A DNA stretch of 64,000 nucleotides from Cytobacillus sp. IB215665 (GCF_033963835.1 NZ_JAXBME010000022.1:1-64000), one strand, 5' to 3'. Shown: positions 1 to 9,195, counted from the stretch's first letter. Notes: generated by a model from the sequence alone, not told the origin. Numbers and translations: made by a program.

Positions 1-37
1 TTTACAACGAGTAAAATTTCAACGGCTTTTTCATTTC

Positions 38-67
38 AGAGGTGGGTTTTGTCCCAGCCTCTTTTTA
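38..67 (+). terminator. Terminator of an upstream gene outside the window
   Basis: AGAGG-TGGG pairs with CCCA-CCTCT across a short loop with a one-base bulge and is followed by TTTTT. It most likely ends a rightward gene that lies before the window. Confidence 0.6.
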
Positions 68-235
68 TTGTGCTAATGATAGGAATTACTAGGTGATGAA
101 AGTTCATTGTGTGGGTACACATCTACCATTGTAATATAAATTGAAACGACGTATACGAGATCAGTATGAACGGTGTTTTGAGGTGGGTGAAAATATAAAT
201 TCTTATATTCTTTTCTCAATTTTATAGTTGAATTG

Positions 236-262
236 CAAAGAAAAAGGACCTGTTTTAGGTCC
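236..262 (-). terminator. Rho-independent terminator downstream of ytzE
   Basis: GGACCT (246-251) and AGGTCC (257-262) form a hairpin. Read on the minus strand it is followed by a T-rich run, so it fits the end of the leftward ytzE transcript. Confidence 0.6.
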
Positions 263-317
263 GTATGTAATAGCTTTTATAATTAATATTAGTTGTTTAT
301 GATTGATTGTTATTTAT

Positions 318-372
318 TTGTACAAAGTAATAAACACGTAGACGATTAGAGTTCAGGTGCCTTCTACTTATA
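318..372 (-). repeat. Fragment of the dispersed intergenic repeat
   Basis: The stretch resembles the interior of the two-ended copies: a GTACnAAG box, then AATAAACACGTA, then TTAGAGTTC and a GTGCCTTCTACT box. Neither terminal GGCTCTTTTCG end is recognisable, so this is a decayed fragment. Confidence 0.5.
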
Positions 373-494
373 AAAGCTCATTTGGTTAGTTTATAGAAAA
401 AAACTATTTATATTTGAGATTAAAAGTATTTGATGTAACTGGAACTTCATTACATTGTAGGTGTATATCATTTCCTATATTTTAAATTAGTTGG

Positions 495-713
495 CTACGA
501 AATTTTAACTCTCTTTTTTGTTGTTGTCCATTTACCTCGACTAGGACTGCGTACTAAATTGTTGAATGCTAGTACGTGAAGGTCTCGTTGAATTGTTCTT
601 TGAGTTGTTCCGAATTCTTCTACTAGCTCCTTTGTTGTGACAGTTCCTTTTTCATTAATAAACATGTAAACTGATTTAATACGAGTTAGCATACGATCTG
701 TTGTAGGTTTCAA
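495..713 (-). CDS. ytzE: YtzE-like DeoR-family HTH regulator
   Basis: This is a 72-residue protein that is almost entirely one winged helix-turn-helix. The segment with TTKELVEEFGTTQRTIQRDL is a classic DeoR-type recognition element, and no effector domain follows. It should bind DNA; its targets are unknown. I chose the TTG at 713 because AAGGAGTGG lies just upstream and the resulting N terminus (LKPTTDRMLTRIKSV) matches my memory of B. subtilis YtzE. A longer ATG start at 743 is open but has no comparable ribosome-binding site. It is transcribed away from ythP, with a hairpin terminator near 246-262. Confidence 0.8.
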   Translation of the reverse strand: MKPTTDRMLTRIKSVYMFINEKGTVTTKELVEEFGTTQRTIQRDLHVLAFNNLVRSPSRGKWTTTKKRVKIS

Positions 714-1125
714 AAAACCACTCCTTATAGTATGGTTTCGCATAGTACAACGTACTCATCTAGCTGTATTCATGTTTTACTGTCATACGTATATATTTAT
801 TTTACACAAAAAAAAGAGAAAAAAACCATAAAAATTTATAATTTACAAAATAATTATACATTTTTGTGGTTTTTAATAAGACACATACACTACCTAGTAA
901 TATATTATGATTCATTTGTAAAGGCCGTTTTCGCAATGATTGTTACTTTTCGTACTAAGAAATAAATACGTATCAACTCATTTAATTTTGGTGTGAAATT
1001 TTTGCTGTTCTAAATTAATCTCAAAAGCAACAAAGTTTACGAAAAGAGCCTCTGTAATAACTTAGCCCTCTAATTGAGGAAACCTTTTTTATGTTTAACC
1101 GTATAAGAATTAGGGGGAGATATAC
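714..1125. other. Divergent ytzE/ythP intergenic region
   Basis: About 410 bases without a convincing gene. It contains a complete copy of the dispersed repeat (920-1051) and the ribosome-binding site of ythP (GGGGGAGA just before 1126). The small open frame over 732-965 runs through AT-rich DNA into the repeat and has no protein-like composition. Confidence 0.6.
920..1051 (-). repeat. Dispersed intergenic inverted-repeat element, copy 1
   Basis: The left edge carries AAGGCCGTTTTCGCAATGAT and the right edge carries CAAAGTTTACGAAAAGAGCC. These ends are imperfect inverted repeats of each other. A TTTTCGTACTAAGAAATAAA box follows the left end. The element is about 132 bp, non-coding, and shares ends and interior with at least nine other loci in the window. 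Confidence 0.75.
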
Positions 1126-1845
1126 ATGCAATTACTCGATGTGAATATTAATAAAGCAGGCTACGATGCACAAGACCTAATCATTTCAGACATCCGTTTT
1201 AGTTTGCAAAAAGGTGAATTAGTTGGATTAATTGGCCCAAACGGTGCCGGTAAAAGTACGACGATTAAAGCAATATTAGGAGTACTAAATTATTTAGAGG
1301 GGGATATTAATTTTAGTAATGAAACGACTTACGCATACATACCTGAACAGCCAATTTTTTACGATGAACTTACTTTATGGGAGCATTTAGACTTAGCTGC
1401 CTCGACTATGAATATTGATGATCAAACATTTAAAAATCGAGCAGATCATCTTCTAGAAGTGTTTAAGCTTAATCATGTCATTCATCAATTGCCTAGCACC
1501 TTTTCTAAAGGCATGCAGCAAAAAGTAATGATTATTATAGCGTTTTTAATTAAGCCATCCATTTTCATTATAGATGAACCTTTTATAGGTTTGGATCCAC
1601 GCGCCGTAAAAGACTTGTTATTTCTGCTTGATAAAGAGAGAGAGCAAGGAGCTAGTATTCTTATGTCAACACATGTATTAGATACAGCTGAAAAAATTTG
1701 TGAACGATTTTTACTTGTTTCTAATGGAGAGTTGCTTGCAAATGGAACGATGCAAGACATTAGAAATAAAAGTGGATTAATAGATGGTTCTTTATTTGAT
1801 TGCTTTTATCATCTAACAGAGGTGGATGATAATGATAGGAAGTAG
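1126..1845 (+). CDS. ythP: ABC transporter ATP-binding protein (YthP/EcsA type)
   Basis: ATPase subunit of an ABC exporter, 239 residues. The Walker A motif GPNGAGKST is at about residues 37-45. The signature is a degenerate STFSKGMQQK near 125. Walker B is FIIDEP near 147, followed by the H-loop segment MSTHVLDTAEK near 182. The gene overlaps the 5' end of the permease gene, so the two are probably co-translated. In family and position it matches B. subtilis ythP, a paralogue of ecsA; the substrate is unknown. An AGGGGGAGA ribosome-binding site supports the ATG. Confidence 0.85.
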   Translation: MQLLDVNINKAGYDAQDLIISDIRFSLQKGELVGLIGPNGAGKSTTIKAILGVLNYLEGDINFSNETTYAYIPEQPIFYDELTLWEHLDLAASTMNIDDQTFKNRADHLLEVFKLNHVIHQLPSTFSKGMQQKVMIIIAFLIKPSIFIIDEPFIGLDPRAVKDLLFLLDKEREQGASILMSTHVLDTAEKICERFLLVSNGELLANGTMQDIRNKSGLIDGSLFDCFYHLTEVDDNDRK

Positions 1846-2977
1846 TTTGTTTTTTGAAAGGTTGAAACGGGAATGGAAGTTTCAATGGGGGATTTTTCGT
1901 TCGATTGCGGATTGGACGATTATTGTTTATATAATCATACCTACATTATTAGCATGTAGTTACATATATGGTTTATGGTGGATTACAATTCCAAGTTGGA
2001 TCGTTCCTGTACCAGAGTTATATTTATTTTTAGTAATATATCTATATTGTTGGCTAGGTTCATGTAGATTTTTTATTGAGGAAGCTGATCAGCTTTTTTT
2101 AATTCAAAAGAAGCAAATCGTTAGGAATTTGAAAAAGTTAGCCGTCGGTTATAATGTCATAAGTAATAGTATTAAAATGAGTTTCATAATGATAATATTT
2201 GCACCCTTTTTGTTTATTCATTACAATTTGAACGTGCAAACAGTAATGATTACATTTATATTCTTTTTAAGTCTGAAACTTCTAATCTTAATGCTAAAAA
2301 AATGGCTATCATATTTTAAACGTAGCTGGCTTAAAAAGGGTATTTTATTAATATTGTTCTTAATATTAGGTAGTATCATAAGTTTTACAAATATGTTATT
2401 CATTCCTCAGTTCATCATTACGATGACGTTTGTATTTTTGCTAACATATTTATTTATAGTAAGACGAATGATTAGTCAAACTGGTACTTTCTTTGACGAC
2501 GTTATTACGGAAAAAGAGGAAAAGTTAAAATTTGCAAGTACTATATTACAAATGTCAAAAATTGACCAGCCTTCGAGAATCAAAAGAAAGCGACCATTGT
2601 TGTTTAGTAAATCACAGCGAATTTTTTCATATTGGACTAAACAAAATACGCTCGTTGAAGTTTTTATAAAAATTCTATTGAGAAATAAGCAGTACATATT
2701 TTCGCTTTTAAGACTAATTGGTATTTCAGTACCTACAGTAATCATCGTTCCTGCTATTTGGTTGAAATGGTTATTATGTATTGGAATCATTATCGTCATA
2801 AAAATATGGCTAACATCGATGTGGGATCATATCCAAAATAAGCACTTTATTATGCATGTTAATCAAGATCAGAAGGAGCTTGCTCAAGCAAGAACAAAAG
2901 CAGTTAATATATTTTGGGTGCCGTCTATGCTGTTTATTATCTCACTATTATTAGGGGCCACAATGATTAGTCTTTAA
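1832..2977 (+). CDS. ythQ: ABC transporter permease (YthQ/EcsB type)
   Basis: Membrane partner of the preceding ATPase, about 381 residues. Several hydrophobic segments are visible: residues roughly 25-75, 108-155, 165-215 and, after a charged cytosolic stretch, 300-330 and 355-380. This is the EcsB-type layout. The start at 1832 is preferred over the ATG at 1826 because AGAGGTGG ends at 1825. The reading frame overlaps ythP by 14 bases. In B. subtilis EcsB relatives affect secretion and protease-related processes; whether this paralogue does is unknown. Confidence 0.8.
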   Translation: MIGSSLFFERLKREWKFQWGIFRSIADWTIIVYIIIPTLLACSYIYGLWWITIPSWIVPVPELYLFLVIYLYCWLGSCRFFIEEADQLFLIQKKQIVRNLKKLAVGYNVISNSIKMSFIMIIFAPFLFIHYNLNVQTVMITFIFFLSLKLLILMLKKWLSYFKRSWLKKGILLILFLILGSIISFTNMLFIPQFIITMTFVFLLTYLFIVRRMISQTGTFFDDVITEKEEKLKFASTILQMSKIDQPSRIKRKRPLLFSKSQRIFSYWTKQNTLVEVFIKILLRNKQYIFSLLRLIGISVPTVIIVPAIWLKWLLCIGIIIVIKIWLTSMWDHIQNKHFIMHVNQDQKELAQARTKAVNIFWVPSMLFIISLLLGATMISL

Positions 2978-3097
2978 ACATTGCTTTTATAAATCAATCT
3001 TTAATCCACAATTATAGTTTGATAAGCTAAAAGAAGATGATCAAAAAATGAAAACTATTAAATCATTATCCTATGACTGTGGGAGAGGGGGGGAATT

Positions 3098-4105
3098 GTG
3101 ATTATCATTAAAAAGATAATTGTCAAATTAGTAAGGTTTAATAATTGGATTTTATTTACTTCGACAATTGCACTAATAGCATGTAGTTCACTTATTATGA
3201 TGTATCTAGAGCCAGAAACATTTACGACACCTTTTGAAGGTGTATGGTGGGTGATGACAACTGTCACAACTGTAGGATACGGTGATCTCTATCCTGTCTC
3301 TACGCTAGGAAGAATATATGCTATATTTCTTTATTTAGTTGGAATTGGTTTAATTGGTGTCATTATTGGTAAGATTGTTGACTTCTTTGCTACATTCAGA
3401 AAGAAGAGGGAGGAAGGAAGAGTGCATTATAAAGGTGAAAATCATCTAGTTATAATCGGCTGGTCAAGAAAATCAAATTTTGCCATCGAAGAAATTCTAC
3501 AATCAGAAAGTAAAATTGAGTTAGTCATCATTGATACACTGGAAAAGTCACCGATCATAAATGATAGGGTTCACTATGTGCAAGGTTATGCTGCTGATAA
3601 TGAAACGCTGTCGAAGGCAAATATTTCGAAGTGTAAAGCAGCTATTATCTTTGCTGATGACTCCATTCAAGATGTTCAATTAATTGATGGAAAATCATTG
3701 CTTATTGCTACTGCAATTGAACGTCTTGTTCCTAATATACATACTACTGTGGAAATTCTATCGGAGGAACATATACAGAATTTTGTCCATGTAAAGGTAG
3801 ATGAATTTGTCTTAACCCATGAAACTGTCTCGCGTATGGCTGTTCGTTCTGCATTTACAAAAGGCATATCTGCTGTTTATACTCAATTGATAAGCAGAAA
3901 CGTTGGTGACGATCTATATCAAATTAGGGCAAAGTCTGAGTGGAAAACGTATCGTGATGCTTTCGAACAGTTGTTAGAAGCAGGTGCGACTTTAATCGCA
4001 GATCAGGATAAACTAAATATAAATCGCATGTTAGATAAACCTATTCCTAAGAATACATACTTATATGTCATTTGTGATAAAAATACATACCAAAAGATAA
4101 GTTAG
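3098..4105 (+). CDS. Two-TM potassium channel with RCK/TrkA-N domain
   Basis: Ligand-gated K+ channel subunit, 335 residues. It has TM1 at about 14-35, a pore helix with the selectivity filter TTVGYGD near 58-64, and TM2 at about 72-95. A cytosolic Rossmann-like RCK domain follows (HLVIIGWSRKSNFAIEE near 118). It resembles B. subtilis YugO and other MthK-like channels. The start codon is GTG at 3098, directly behind a very purine-rich GGGAGAGGGGGGG ribosome-binding site. The ligand cannot be inferred. It lies between an ABC exporter and pepV, on the same strand. Confidence 0.85.
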   Translation: MIIIKKIIVKLVRFNNWILFTSTIALIACSSLIMMYLEPETFTTPFEGVWWVMTTVTTVGYGDLYPVSTLGRIYAIFLYLVGIGLIGVIIGKIVDFFATFRKKREEGRVHYKGENHLVIIGWSRKSNFAIEEILQSESKIELVIIDTLEKSPIINDRVHYVQGYAADNETLSKANISKCKAAIIFADDSIQDVQLIDGKSLLIATAIERLVPNIHTTVEILSEEHIQNFVHVKVDEFVLTHETVSRMAVRSAFTKGISAVYTQLISRNVGDDLYQIRAKSEWKTYRDAFEQLLEAGATLIADQDKLNINRMLDKPIPKNTYLYVICDKNTYQKIS

Positions 4106-4137
4106 CAGGAGCAAAAATTATAGAAGAGGTGAAGATG

Positions 4138-5559
4138 ATGGTTGAGCAAATAAATTGGTTAGCCGAGGTTAACAAGCAAAAAGATAGCATCATTCAGACA
4201 ACGCAGGAGTTATTAAAAATTAAAAGTATTTTAGACGAAGAGAATACATCAAAGGAATTCCCTTTTGGGGAAAACGTTGCTCAAGCTTTGCATTATTTAC
4301 TTAACAAAGGTAGTGAAGATGGGTTTCAATCAAAGAATGTTGACAACTATGCTGGTCATATAGAATTTGGAGAGGGAGAAGAAAGCGTTGGTGTTCTATG
4401 TCATGTCGATGTTGTGCCTGAAGGTAGCGGTTGGTCAAGTGACCCATTTGGTGCAGAAATAAGAGACGGAAAAATCTATGCACGTGGTGCGATAGATGAC
4501 AAAGGCCCAACGATTGCTGCATATTATGCTATGAAAATCGTTAAAGAACTTAGCTTACCATTATCACGTCGTGTCCGTATGATTATCGGTACAGATGAAG
4601 AAAGTAACTGGCGCTGTGTAGAGCACTACTTTAAGCACGAAGAAATGCCGACGATGGGATTTGCTCCAGATGCTGACTTTCCAATTATATATGCTGAAAA
4701 AGGAATAGCTGATATTCATATCATCAAGAAAAAAAATCAAAATCAAATATCATCACAAAACGATATCGTATTAGACAGCTTTCAATCAGGTAGCCGCTTT
4801 AACATGGTTCCAGAGTTCGCTGAAGCAAAGCTAACAATTAAAGGAGATGCTGAGCAAATACTGCAACATTTTGATTCCTTTAAATCTGAGAATAAGCTTC
4901 AAGGGAAGGGTTATGTTGAAAACACCGATATTATATTACAACTTGAGGGGAAATCTGCACATGGATCACTACCTCATCTCGGTATTAATGCTGGTATACA
5001 TTTATTAAGCTTTTTGAAAAAAATACAGCTAGATGAGCAGGCTCAAGCGTTTGTTAGATTTGTTACTGATTATTTTGAAGAAGACACTAAAGGAAAAGCG
5101 CTTCACGTACAATTTGAAGATGATATAACGGGAGAACTGACAATCAATGCTGGGATATTATCTTATCATTGTAACGGTGAAAGCAAAATTGGGATAAATG
5201 TCCGTTACCCAGTAACAAACGATTTCGAAAAAACAAAATCATCAATAGAGGCAGCATGTGAGAAGTATGATATGACAGTACAAATTGTCTCACATATGGA
5301 GCCAAACCATGTGGATAAAGACCATGAATTAATAAAGACACTACAAAGAGTTTACCAAGAACAAACAGGTGAAGATGCTACTTTATTATCAATTGGTGGA
5401 GGGACGTATGCTCGTTCATTAGAAGCAGGAGTAGCTTTCGGACCATTATTTCCAGGGCGAGAAGAAACAGCACATCAAAAGGACGAATATATCATTATTG
5501 ATGATCTATTAAAAGCAACAGCAATTTATGCACAAGCTATTTACGAATTAGCTCAATAA
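4138..5559 (+). CDS. pepV: Dipeptidase PepV (M20 family)
   Basis: Zinc-dependent cytosolic dipeptidase of about 473 residues. Metal-site motifs are visible: CHVDVVPEG near 88, GAIDDKGP near 118 with the bridging Asp, and the catalytic pair GTDEESNWRC near 152. A C-terminal GGGTYAR segment near 419 and HQKDEY near 449 complete the M20 site. It corresponds to B. subtilis YtjP. The ATG at 4138 has AGAGGTG at a good distance; GTG 4129 and ATG 4135 are alternatives. A strong hairpin follows the stop. Confidence 0.9.
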   Translation: MVEQINWLAEVNKQKDSIIQTTQELLKIKSILDEENTSKEFPFGENVAQALHYLLNKGSEDGFQSKNVDNYAGHIEFGEGEESVGVLCHVDVVPEGSGWSSDPFGAEIRDGKIYARGAIDDKGPTIAAYYAMKIVKELSLPLSRRVRMIIGTDEESNWRCVEHYFKHEEMPTMGFAPDADFPIIYAEKGIADIHIIKKKNQNQISSQNDIVLDSFQSGSRFNMVPEFAEAKLTIKGDAEQILQHFDSFKSENKLQGKGYVENTDIILQLEGKSAHGSLPHLGINAGIHLLSFLKKIQLDEQAQAFVRFVTDYFEEDTKGKALHVQFEDDITGELTINAGILSYHCNGESKIGINVRYPVTNDFEKTKSSIEAACEKYDMTVQIVSHMEPNHVDKDHELIKTLQRVYQEQTGEDATLLSIGGGTYARSLEAGVAFGPLFPGREETAHQKDEYIIIDDLLKATAIYAQAIYELAQ

Positions 5560-5568
5560 TTTAAAATT

Positions 5569-5604
5569 GTCCGCAAGACATTAATTTGAAGATGTCTTGC
5601 GGAC
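5569..5604 (+). terminator. Strong hairpin after pepV
   Basis: GTCCGCAAGACAT pairs perfectly with ATGTCTTGCGGAC, a 13-bp stem with a 10-base loop. The downstream bases are TAATACTG rather than a T-run, so it is terminator-like but not canonical. Confidence 0.6.
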
Positions 5605-5710
5605 TAATACTGTATATAGACATAATAATAAGATTAGTGAAATTGCACACTAATTGATTTGTCGTTAGTTATAAGAAAGAATGGAATAATCTAATTGGAT
5701 GGTGCTTTTT

Positions 5711-6889
5711 ATGGAACTACTTATGAAACGAAACATCAACGTTCAATGGTACTTCGTCTTATTTTACTTTTTCGTTTTCTTTGGAATAGGATCTTTATAT
5801 CCTCTTCTAGGTGTTTATTTAAAAGATGATATAGGATTAACTGGTACACAAATTGGTGTCATTATGTCAATTAGTCCTGTTGTAATGATTGTCATTCAAC
5901 CTATGTGGGGAATGTTAAGTGATTATACACAAAAACCTAGACAATTGTTAACGTTAGCAATTGTATTGACAGGCGTAGTTGGCATTGTATATTCATATGC
6001 TTCATCATATATTATGTTTATTATAATTGCTGCATTATTAGCGGTCATGCAAAGTGCTATCGTTCCAATTTCAGATAGTATGACGCTGACATATACTGAA
6101 AGGTATCGTAAAAATTATGGGTCTATTCGTTTATGGGGAGCGATTGGTTTTGCTTTCTCTGTATTTATTGTTGGTAAATTAGCTGATATCTATGGTTTAG
6201 GTGTTATTTTTTTTGCTTTTGCAATTATATTATTTATTTCAGCCCTTTTTGCAATAAAGTTACCAAATGAAAGCCAATCTATGAAAGTAAATCTTAGAGC
6301 AGGTCTCTCTCAACTCATTCGATTGCGAAGATTTGTTTTGTTCTTATTAACCACTTTCCTTATTTTTGGTCCTATTCATGCAAATAACACTTACTTTGGT
6401 ATTTTAATTACTGAAATGGGTGGTTCAACTGGACAGGTAGGGATGGCCTTTCTTTTAGCTGCTGGTAGTGAAGCTCCATTTATGCTATTTGCAGGTCGGT
6501 GGATTAAACGTATTGGAATATTACAAGTACTTTTATTCGCTTCTTTTGTTTCTGGTGCAAGGTGGTTATTTTATTTTTTCGAACCGTCTCTAGCCGTTAT
6601 CTATGCTACAACAATTGCACAAGGAATTTCTGTAGGCTTTTTTATTCCTGCTGCCCTGCAGTATGTGAGAGATATTGCCCCTAGTAAAGTTCGTGCAACA
6701 GCTATTTCTCTTTATTCAGCTGCGGGGATTGGCTTAGGATCATGGTTTTGTAATTTTTTTGGAGGTGTCATTTTAGAGCGTTTTTCAATAAATAATGTCT
6801 ATTTATTTTTTAGTCTTCTGACTGTTGTAGGATTAATTACATTACTTTTTGTTATAATTATTGATAATAAAAGACGAACAGTAAGCTAA
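5711..6889 (+). CDS. Major facilitator superfamily transporter
   Basis: Integral membrane transporter of about 392 residues with roughly twelve hydrophobic helices spread along the whole length. The loop GMLSDYTQKPRQ after the second helix is the expected MFS motif-A region. The family looks like the 3-phenylpropionate/nucleoside-symporter-like group, but the substrate cannot be read from the sequence. The start is uncertain: ATGs at 5699, 5711 and 5723 are all in frame and none has a strong ribosome-binding site. It is monocistronic, between the pepV hairpin and a dispersed repeat. Confidence 0.75.
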   Translation: MELLMKRNINVQWYFVLFYFFVFFGIGSLYPLLGVYLKDDIGLTGTQIGVIMSISPVVMIVIQPMWGMLSDYTQKPRQLLTLAIVLTGVVGIVYSYASSYIMFIIIAALLAVMQSAIVPISDSMTLTYTERYRKNYGSIRLWGAIGFAFSVFIVGKLADIYGLGVIFFAFAIILFISALFAIKLPNESQSMKVNLRAGLSQLIRLRRFVLFLLTTFLIFGPIHANNTYFGILITEMGGSTGQVGMAFLLAAGSEAPFMLFAGRWIKRIGILQVLLFASFVSGARWLFYFFEPSLAVIYATTIAQGISVGFFIPAALQYVRDIAPSKVRATAISLYSAAGIGLGSWFCNFFGGVILERFSINNVYLFFSLLTVVGLITLLFVIIIDNKRRTVS

Positions 6890-7257
6890 TTATCTTAGTA
6901 CGAAAAACAACTTTTTATAAGGCTGTTTTCGCATTGATTGTTGTTTTTCGTATTAAGAAGTAAACACGTACATAAGTAGAGTTCGTGGCATCTTTTCTTC
7001 AGTACAACAATGATTAACAATATAAAACCACTTTTTATAGGACTAATTTGATAACAATAGCAGTATGTTTACGTAAAGAGCCTTTTATAATTACTAAGAA
7101 CAGCTTGAAGAAGATTTGTGAGTTTGTCATTTTTTAGTTAAACAAAGAAGACGCTTTCAAATTTAGTTATATGTGCTTTTAGTCTTTGTACGGTACAATA
7201 TTTGTGCTAATTATATTCTAAAGAGCTAAGACAAATTAAATTAGATAGGTGAGAATA
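6890..7257. other. Intergenic region with a repeat element
   Basis: The stretch is mostly filled by a complete dispersed repeat at 6919-7084. Just before it, 6896-6910 (AGTACGAAAAACAAC) looks like the inner end of another copy. At 7146-7159 there is a weak cre-like 14-mer, AGAAGACGCTTTCA, with two mismatches to the CcpA consensus. I see no gene. Confidence 0.6.
6919..7084 (-). repeat. Dispersed intergenic inverted-repeat element, copy 2
   Basis: This is one of the best-preserved copies, about 165 bp. The left end is AAGGCTGTTTTCGCATTGAT and the right end TTTACGTAAAGAGCC. The flanks TTATAA (left) and TTTTATAA (right) extend the symmetry and could be either part of the inverted repeat or a target duplication. 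The interior GTGGCATCTTTTCTTC recurs in the copies at 7893 and 43230. Confidence 0.8.
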
Positions 7258-7839
7258 ATGGGTAGAAAACCACATTATTTTTTGGCAATTGGCTTACCAG
7301 ATGAAACGAAAAGAGAATTATATTTAAATAAAGAAAAAATTAAATATCATTTTCCTTTTAAGTCGTGGGTTCATGAACAGGATTATCATATTACATTAGC
7401 ATTTTTAGGAAGTATAGAAGATCCGCAGCAATTATTAGCATTGACAGAAAAAGTTTCAATAATCGCTGAACAATACAATCGCTTCATGCTTGAGCTTACG
7501 TCTTTCGGTACATTTGGACAAGATGAACATCCACGCATTTTATGGTATGGAATACATAACAATGAAACTCTTTTTTTGCTGCAGAAGGATATATACAAAG
7601 CATGTATTGAACTAGGTTTCTTACTAGATACACGCCCGTATTCCCCTCATATTACTATAGGGAGGAAATGGAGGGGTGAAAAAATATTTAATATAAAAAC
7701 GCTAAACAACGCGTCATGGCTTTTAACTAATCATAAGGTATTTAAAGTCAATCAACTTTCACTCTATCAGACCGATATAGAAAGCATACCAAAATATAAG
7801 CCGATCAAGTTTTTTTCGCTTGAAAATAATCGTAAATAA
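7258..7839 (+). CDS. thpR: RNA 2',3'-cyclic phosphodiesterase (2H family, YtlP/ThpR)
   Basis: Two-histidine (2H) phosphoesterase, 193 residues. Both signature motifs are present: HITLAFLG near residues 43-50 and HITIGRKW near 131-138. The family hydrolyses RNA 2',3'-cyclic phosphates and can ligate 2'-5' ends in vitro. The ATG at 7258 lies five bases after AGGTGAG, so it is preferred over GTG 7249. It is equivalent in position to B. subtilis ytlP. It is flanked by repeat elements on both sides, so it probably has its own promoter. Confidence 0.85.
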   Translation: MGRKPHYFLAIGLPDETKRELYLNKEKIKYHFPFKSWVHEQDYHITLAFLGSIEDPQQLLALTEKVSIIAEQYNRFMLELTSFGTFGQDEHPRILWYGIHNNETLFLLQKDIYKACIELGFLLDTRPYSPHITIGRKWRGEKIFNIKTLNNASWLLTNHKVFKVNQLSLYQTDIESIPKYKPIKFFSLENNRK

Positions 7840-7849
7840 ATATTAATGA

Positions 7850-7880
7850 AAATAGCAACAAAGCTTAGGAAAAGAGCCTT
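7850..7880 (-). repeat. Right-end stub of the dispersed repeat
   Basis: AATAGCAACAAAGCTTAGGA followed by AAAGAGCCTT is the outer end of the repeat. The rest of the element is missing or overprinted by thpR, whose stop codon is only 10 bases upstream. Confidence 0.6.
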
Positions 7881-7892
7881 AGGAGATTATAT

Positions 7893-8052
7893 AAGGCTGT
7901 ATTCGCCTTAATTCTTTTCGTATAAAGCTAAACTTGTATGTAACTAAAGTTCGGGGCATCTTTTCTACTCTAATGAACATAGATACTCTATAATACACAT
8001 CAGTGACTGAAAAGTTAGTATAAATAGAAACAAAGTTAACGAAAAGAGCCTT
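7893..8052 (-). repeat. Dispersed intergenic inverted-repeat element, copy 3
   Basis: A 160-bp element. The left end is AAGGCTGTATTCGCCTTAAT and the right end is AACAAAGTTAACGAAAAGAG followed by CCTT. The interior box GGGGCATCTTTTCTACT matches copies 2 and 8. It is in direct orientation with the neighbouring stub at 7850-7880. Confidence 0.8.
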
Positions 8053-8187
8053 AGTTAAAAATACGAGTAATGATACTCACAACAAGTTTCCAGCAATATA
8101 ATAGTTAATACGGTTGTTGAACTTCGCATAAACTTGTGAGAGAGATATAAAATGATGGAAACTTCAAGTTGAAAGTTGGTGAAAGTG

Positions 8188-9183
8188 ATGGGACAACTTA
8201 TAAAACTTCAAGATTATGTTTCACGATATGAAATTGATACTTATCGTTATCCAAGTCAATATATTAGAATGAAAAAGCAGCAATGGAATGGAATTCGGGT
8301 AGCTTGGGAAAACGGAGATTTAGCTGCAAAGGAAGATTTTGATCATGAAAATGATACTGGCTGGGATTCTTTACTAGATAATAAAGATGACAATATTCTA
8401 TTGAAGTTAAAATCTATGTTTCAACGTAAGCAAAGGGATTCTCAAATAAATAATAACTTAGTTAATCATGAGGAGAATAATGATAATAAGGTTGAATGGC
8501 GGCTGTTTCATAAAGACAATAGTCCTGAAACATTAGAAGAGTTAATGCAACTATTTCTAGACCGTTTGTTCCAGATTCAACTAAAGTGGGCTAGTTCAAC
8601 GATTCGAGAAAAGTCGTTAATTGATCGAGATTTTTTTCATAATCAAGAAATTAAATTTTTCCTTCAAAGATTTCCTGATACGTTCTTAGTTTTATATAAG
8701 CCTATTTTTTTAGCAAAGCAGGCACCTGTTGAATTTGATATTGTCGTTATTACTCCTATTCAAACGTATTGTATTGCATTATTAGAAGATGAAAAAGACA
8801 GTGTATTTATTGGTTCCCACAAACGGTTTTGGCTAAAAAAACATGAGGGAAAAGATAATAAAGTGTTATCACCTACAATATCTTTAAATCGAATGGAAAA
8901 AATCATACGAAACATATATGATATTCATGAAATTGAGATGCCGGTTAAAAAAATAATATTGAATCGTTCTGGATATGTTGATTATCTTGATAAACCAATC
9001 GATCTTGAAATCATTGAAAAAAGAAATTATAACGATTGGTTTAATCAGCAAAGAAAGATGGTTTCACCGTTAAAACATATTCAATTGAAGGCGGCTCAGT
9101 CATTATTGTCCTATTGTCAAACGTCATCTATCAAACGCTATGAATGGGAAGATGATCATACAGATCTAATGAAATTAACATAG
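8188..9183 (+). CDS. ytlQ: YtlQ-like protein, possible NERD-type fold
   Basis: A 331-residue soluble protein that I assign mainly by position between thpR and the lipid kinase, as with B. subtilis ytlQ. The middle, around residues 165-225, reads like a degenerate nuclease-related (NERD) core: a buried FDIVVITPIQTYCIALLE strand pair without an obvious catalytic Lys. The N-terminal third is charged and rich in Asn and Asp near 90-105. No signal peptide or membrane segment is present. ATG 8188 follows GGTGA; TTG 8176 is an in-frame alternative. The function is unknown. Confidence 0.65.
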   Translation: MGQLIKLQDYVSRYEIDTYRYPSQYIRMKKQQWNGIRVAWENGDLAAKEDFDHENDTGWDSLLDNKDDNILLKLKSMFQRKQRDSQINNNLVNHEENNDNKVEWRLFHKDNSPETLEELMQLFLDRLFQIQLKWASSTIREKSLIDRDFFHNQEIKFFLQRFPDTFLVLYKPIFLAKQAPVEFDIVVITPIQTYCIALLEDEKDSVFIGSHKRFWLKKHEGKDNKVLSPTISLNRMEKIIRNIYDIHEIEMPVKKIILNRSGYVDYLDKPIDLEIIEKRNYNDWFNQQRKMVSPLKHIQLKAAQSLLSYCQTSSIKRYEWEDDHTDLMKLT

Positions 9184-9195
9184 AAGGTAGATACT

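Larger units (their letters stand above)
1..494. other. Intergenic stretch without a gene
   Basis: I see no credible coding region here. The stretch holds the terminator at 38-67, the leftward ytzE terminator near 236-262, and an interior fragment of the dispersed repeat at about 318-372 (compare the interiors of the copies at 6919-7084 and 43230-43380). Confidence 0.6.
7840..8187. other. Intergenic region with 1.2 repeat copies
   Basis: Contains a stub of the dispersed repeat (7850-7880) followed at once by a nearly complete copy (7893-8052). No gene is visible. The ribosome-binding site of the next gene is a weak TTGGTGA. Confidence 0.6.

Noticed and set aside
732-965. 77-residue + strand frame before ythP
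   Set aside because: AT-rich low-complexity product that runs into a dispersed repeat copy; no ribosome-binding site or family resemblance.
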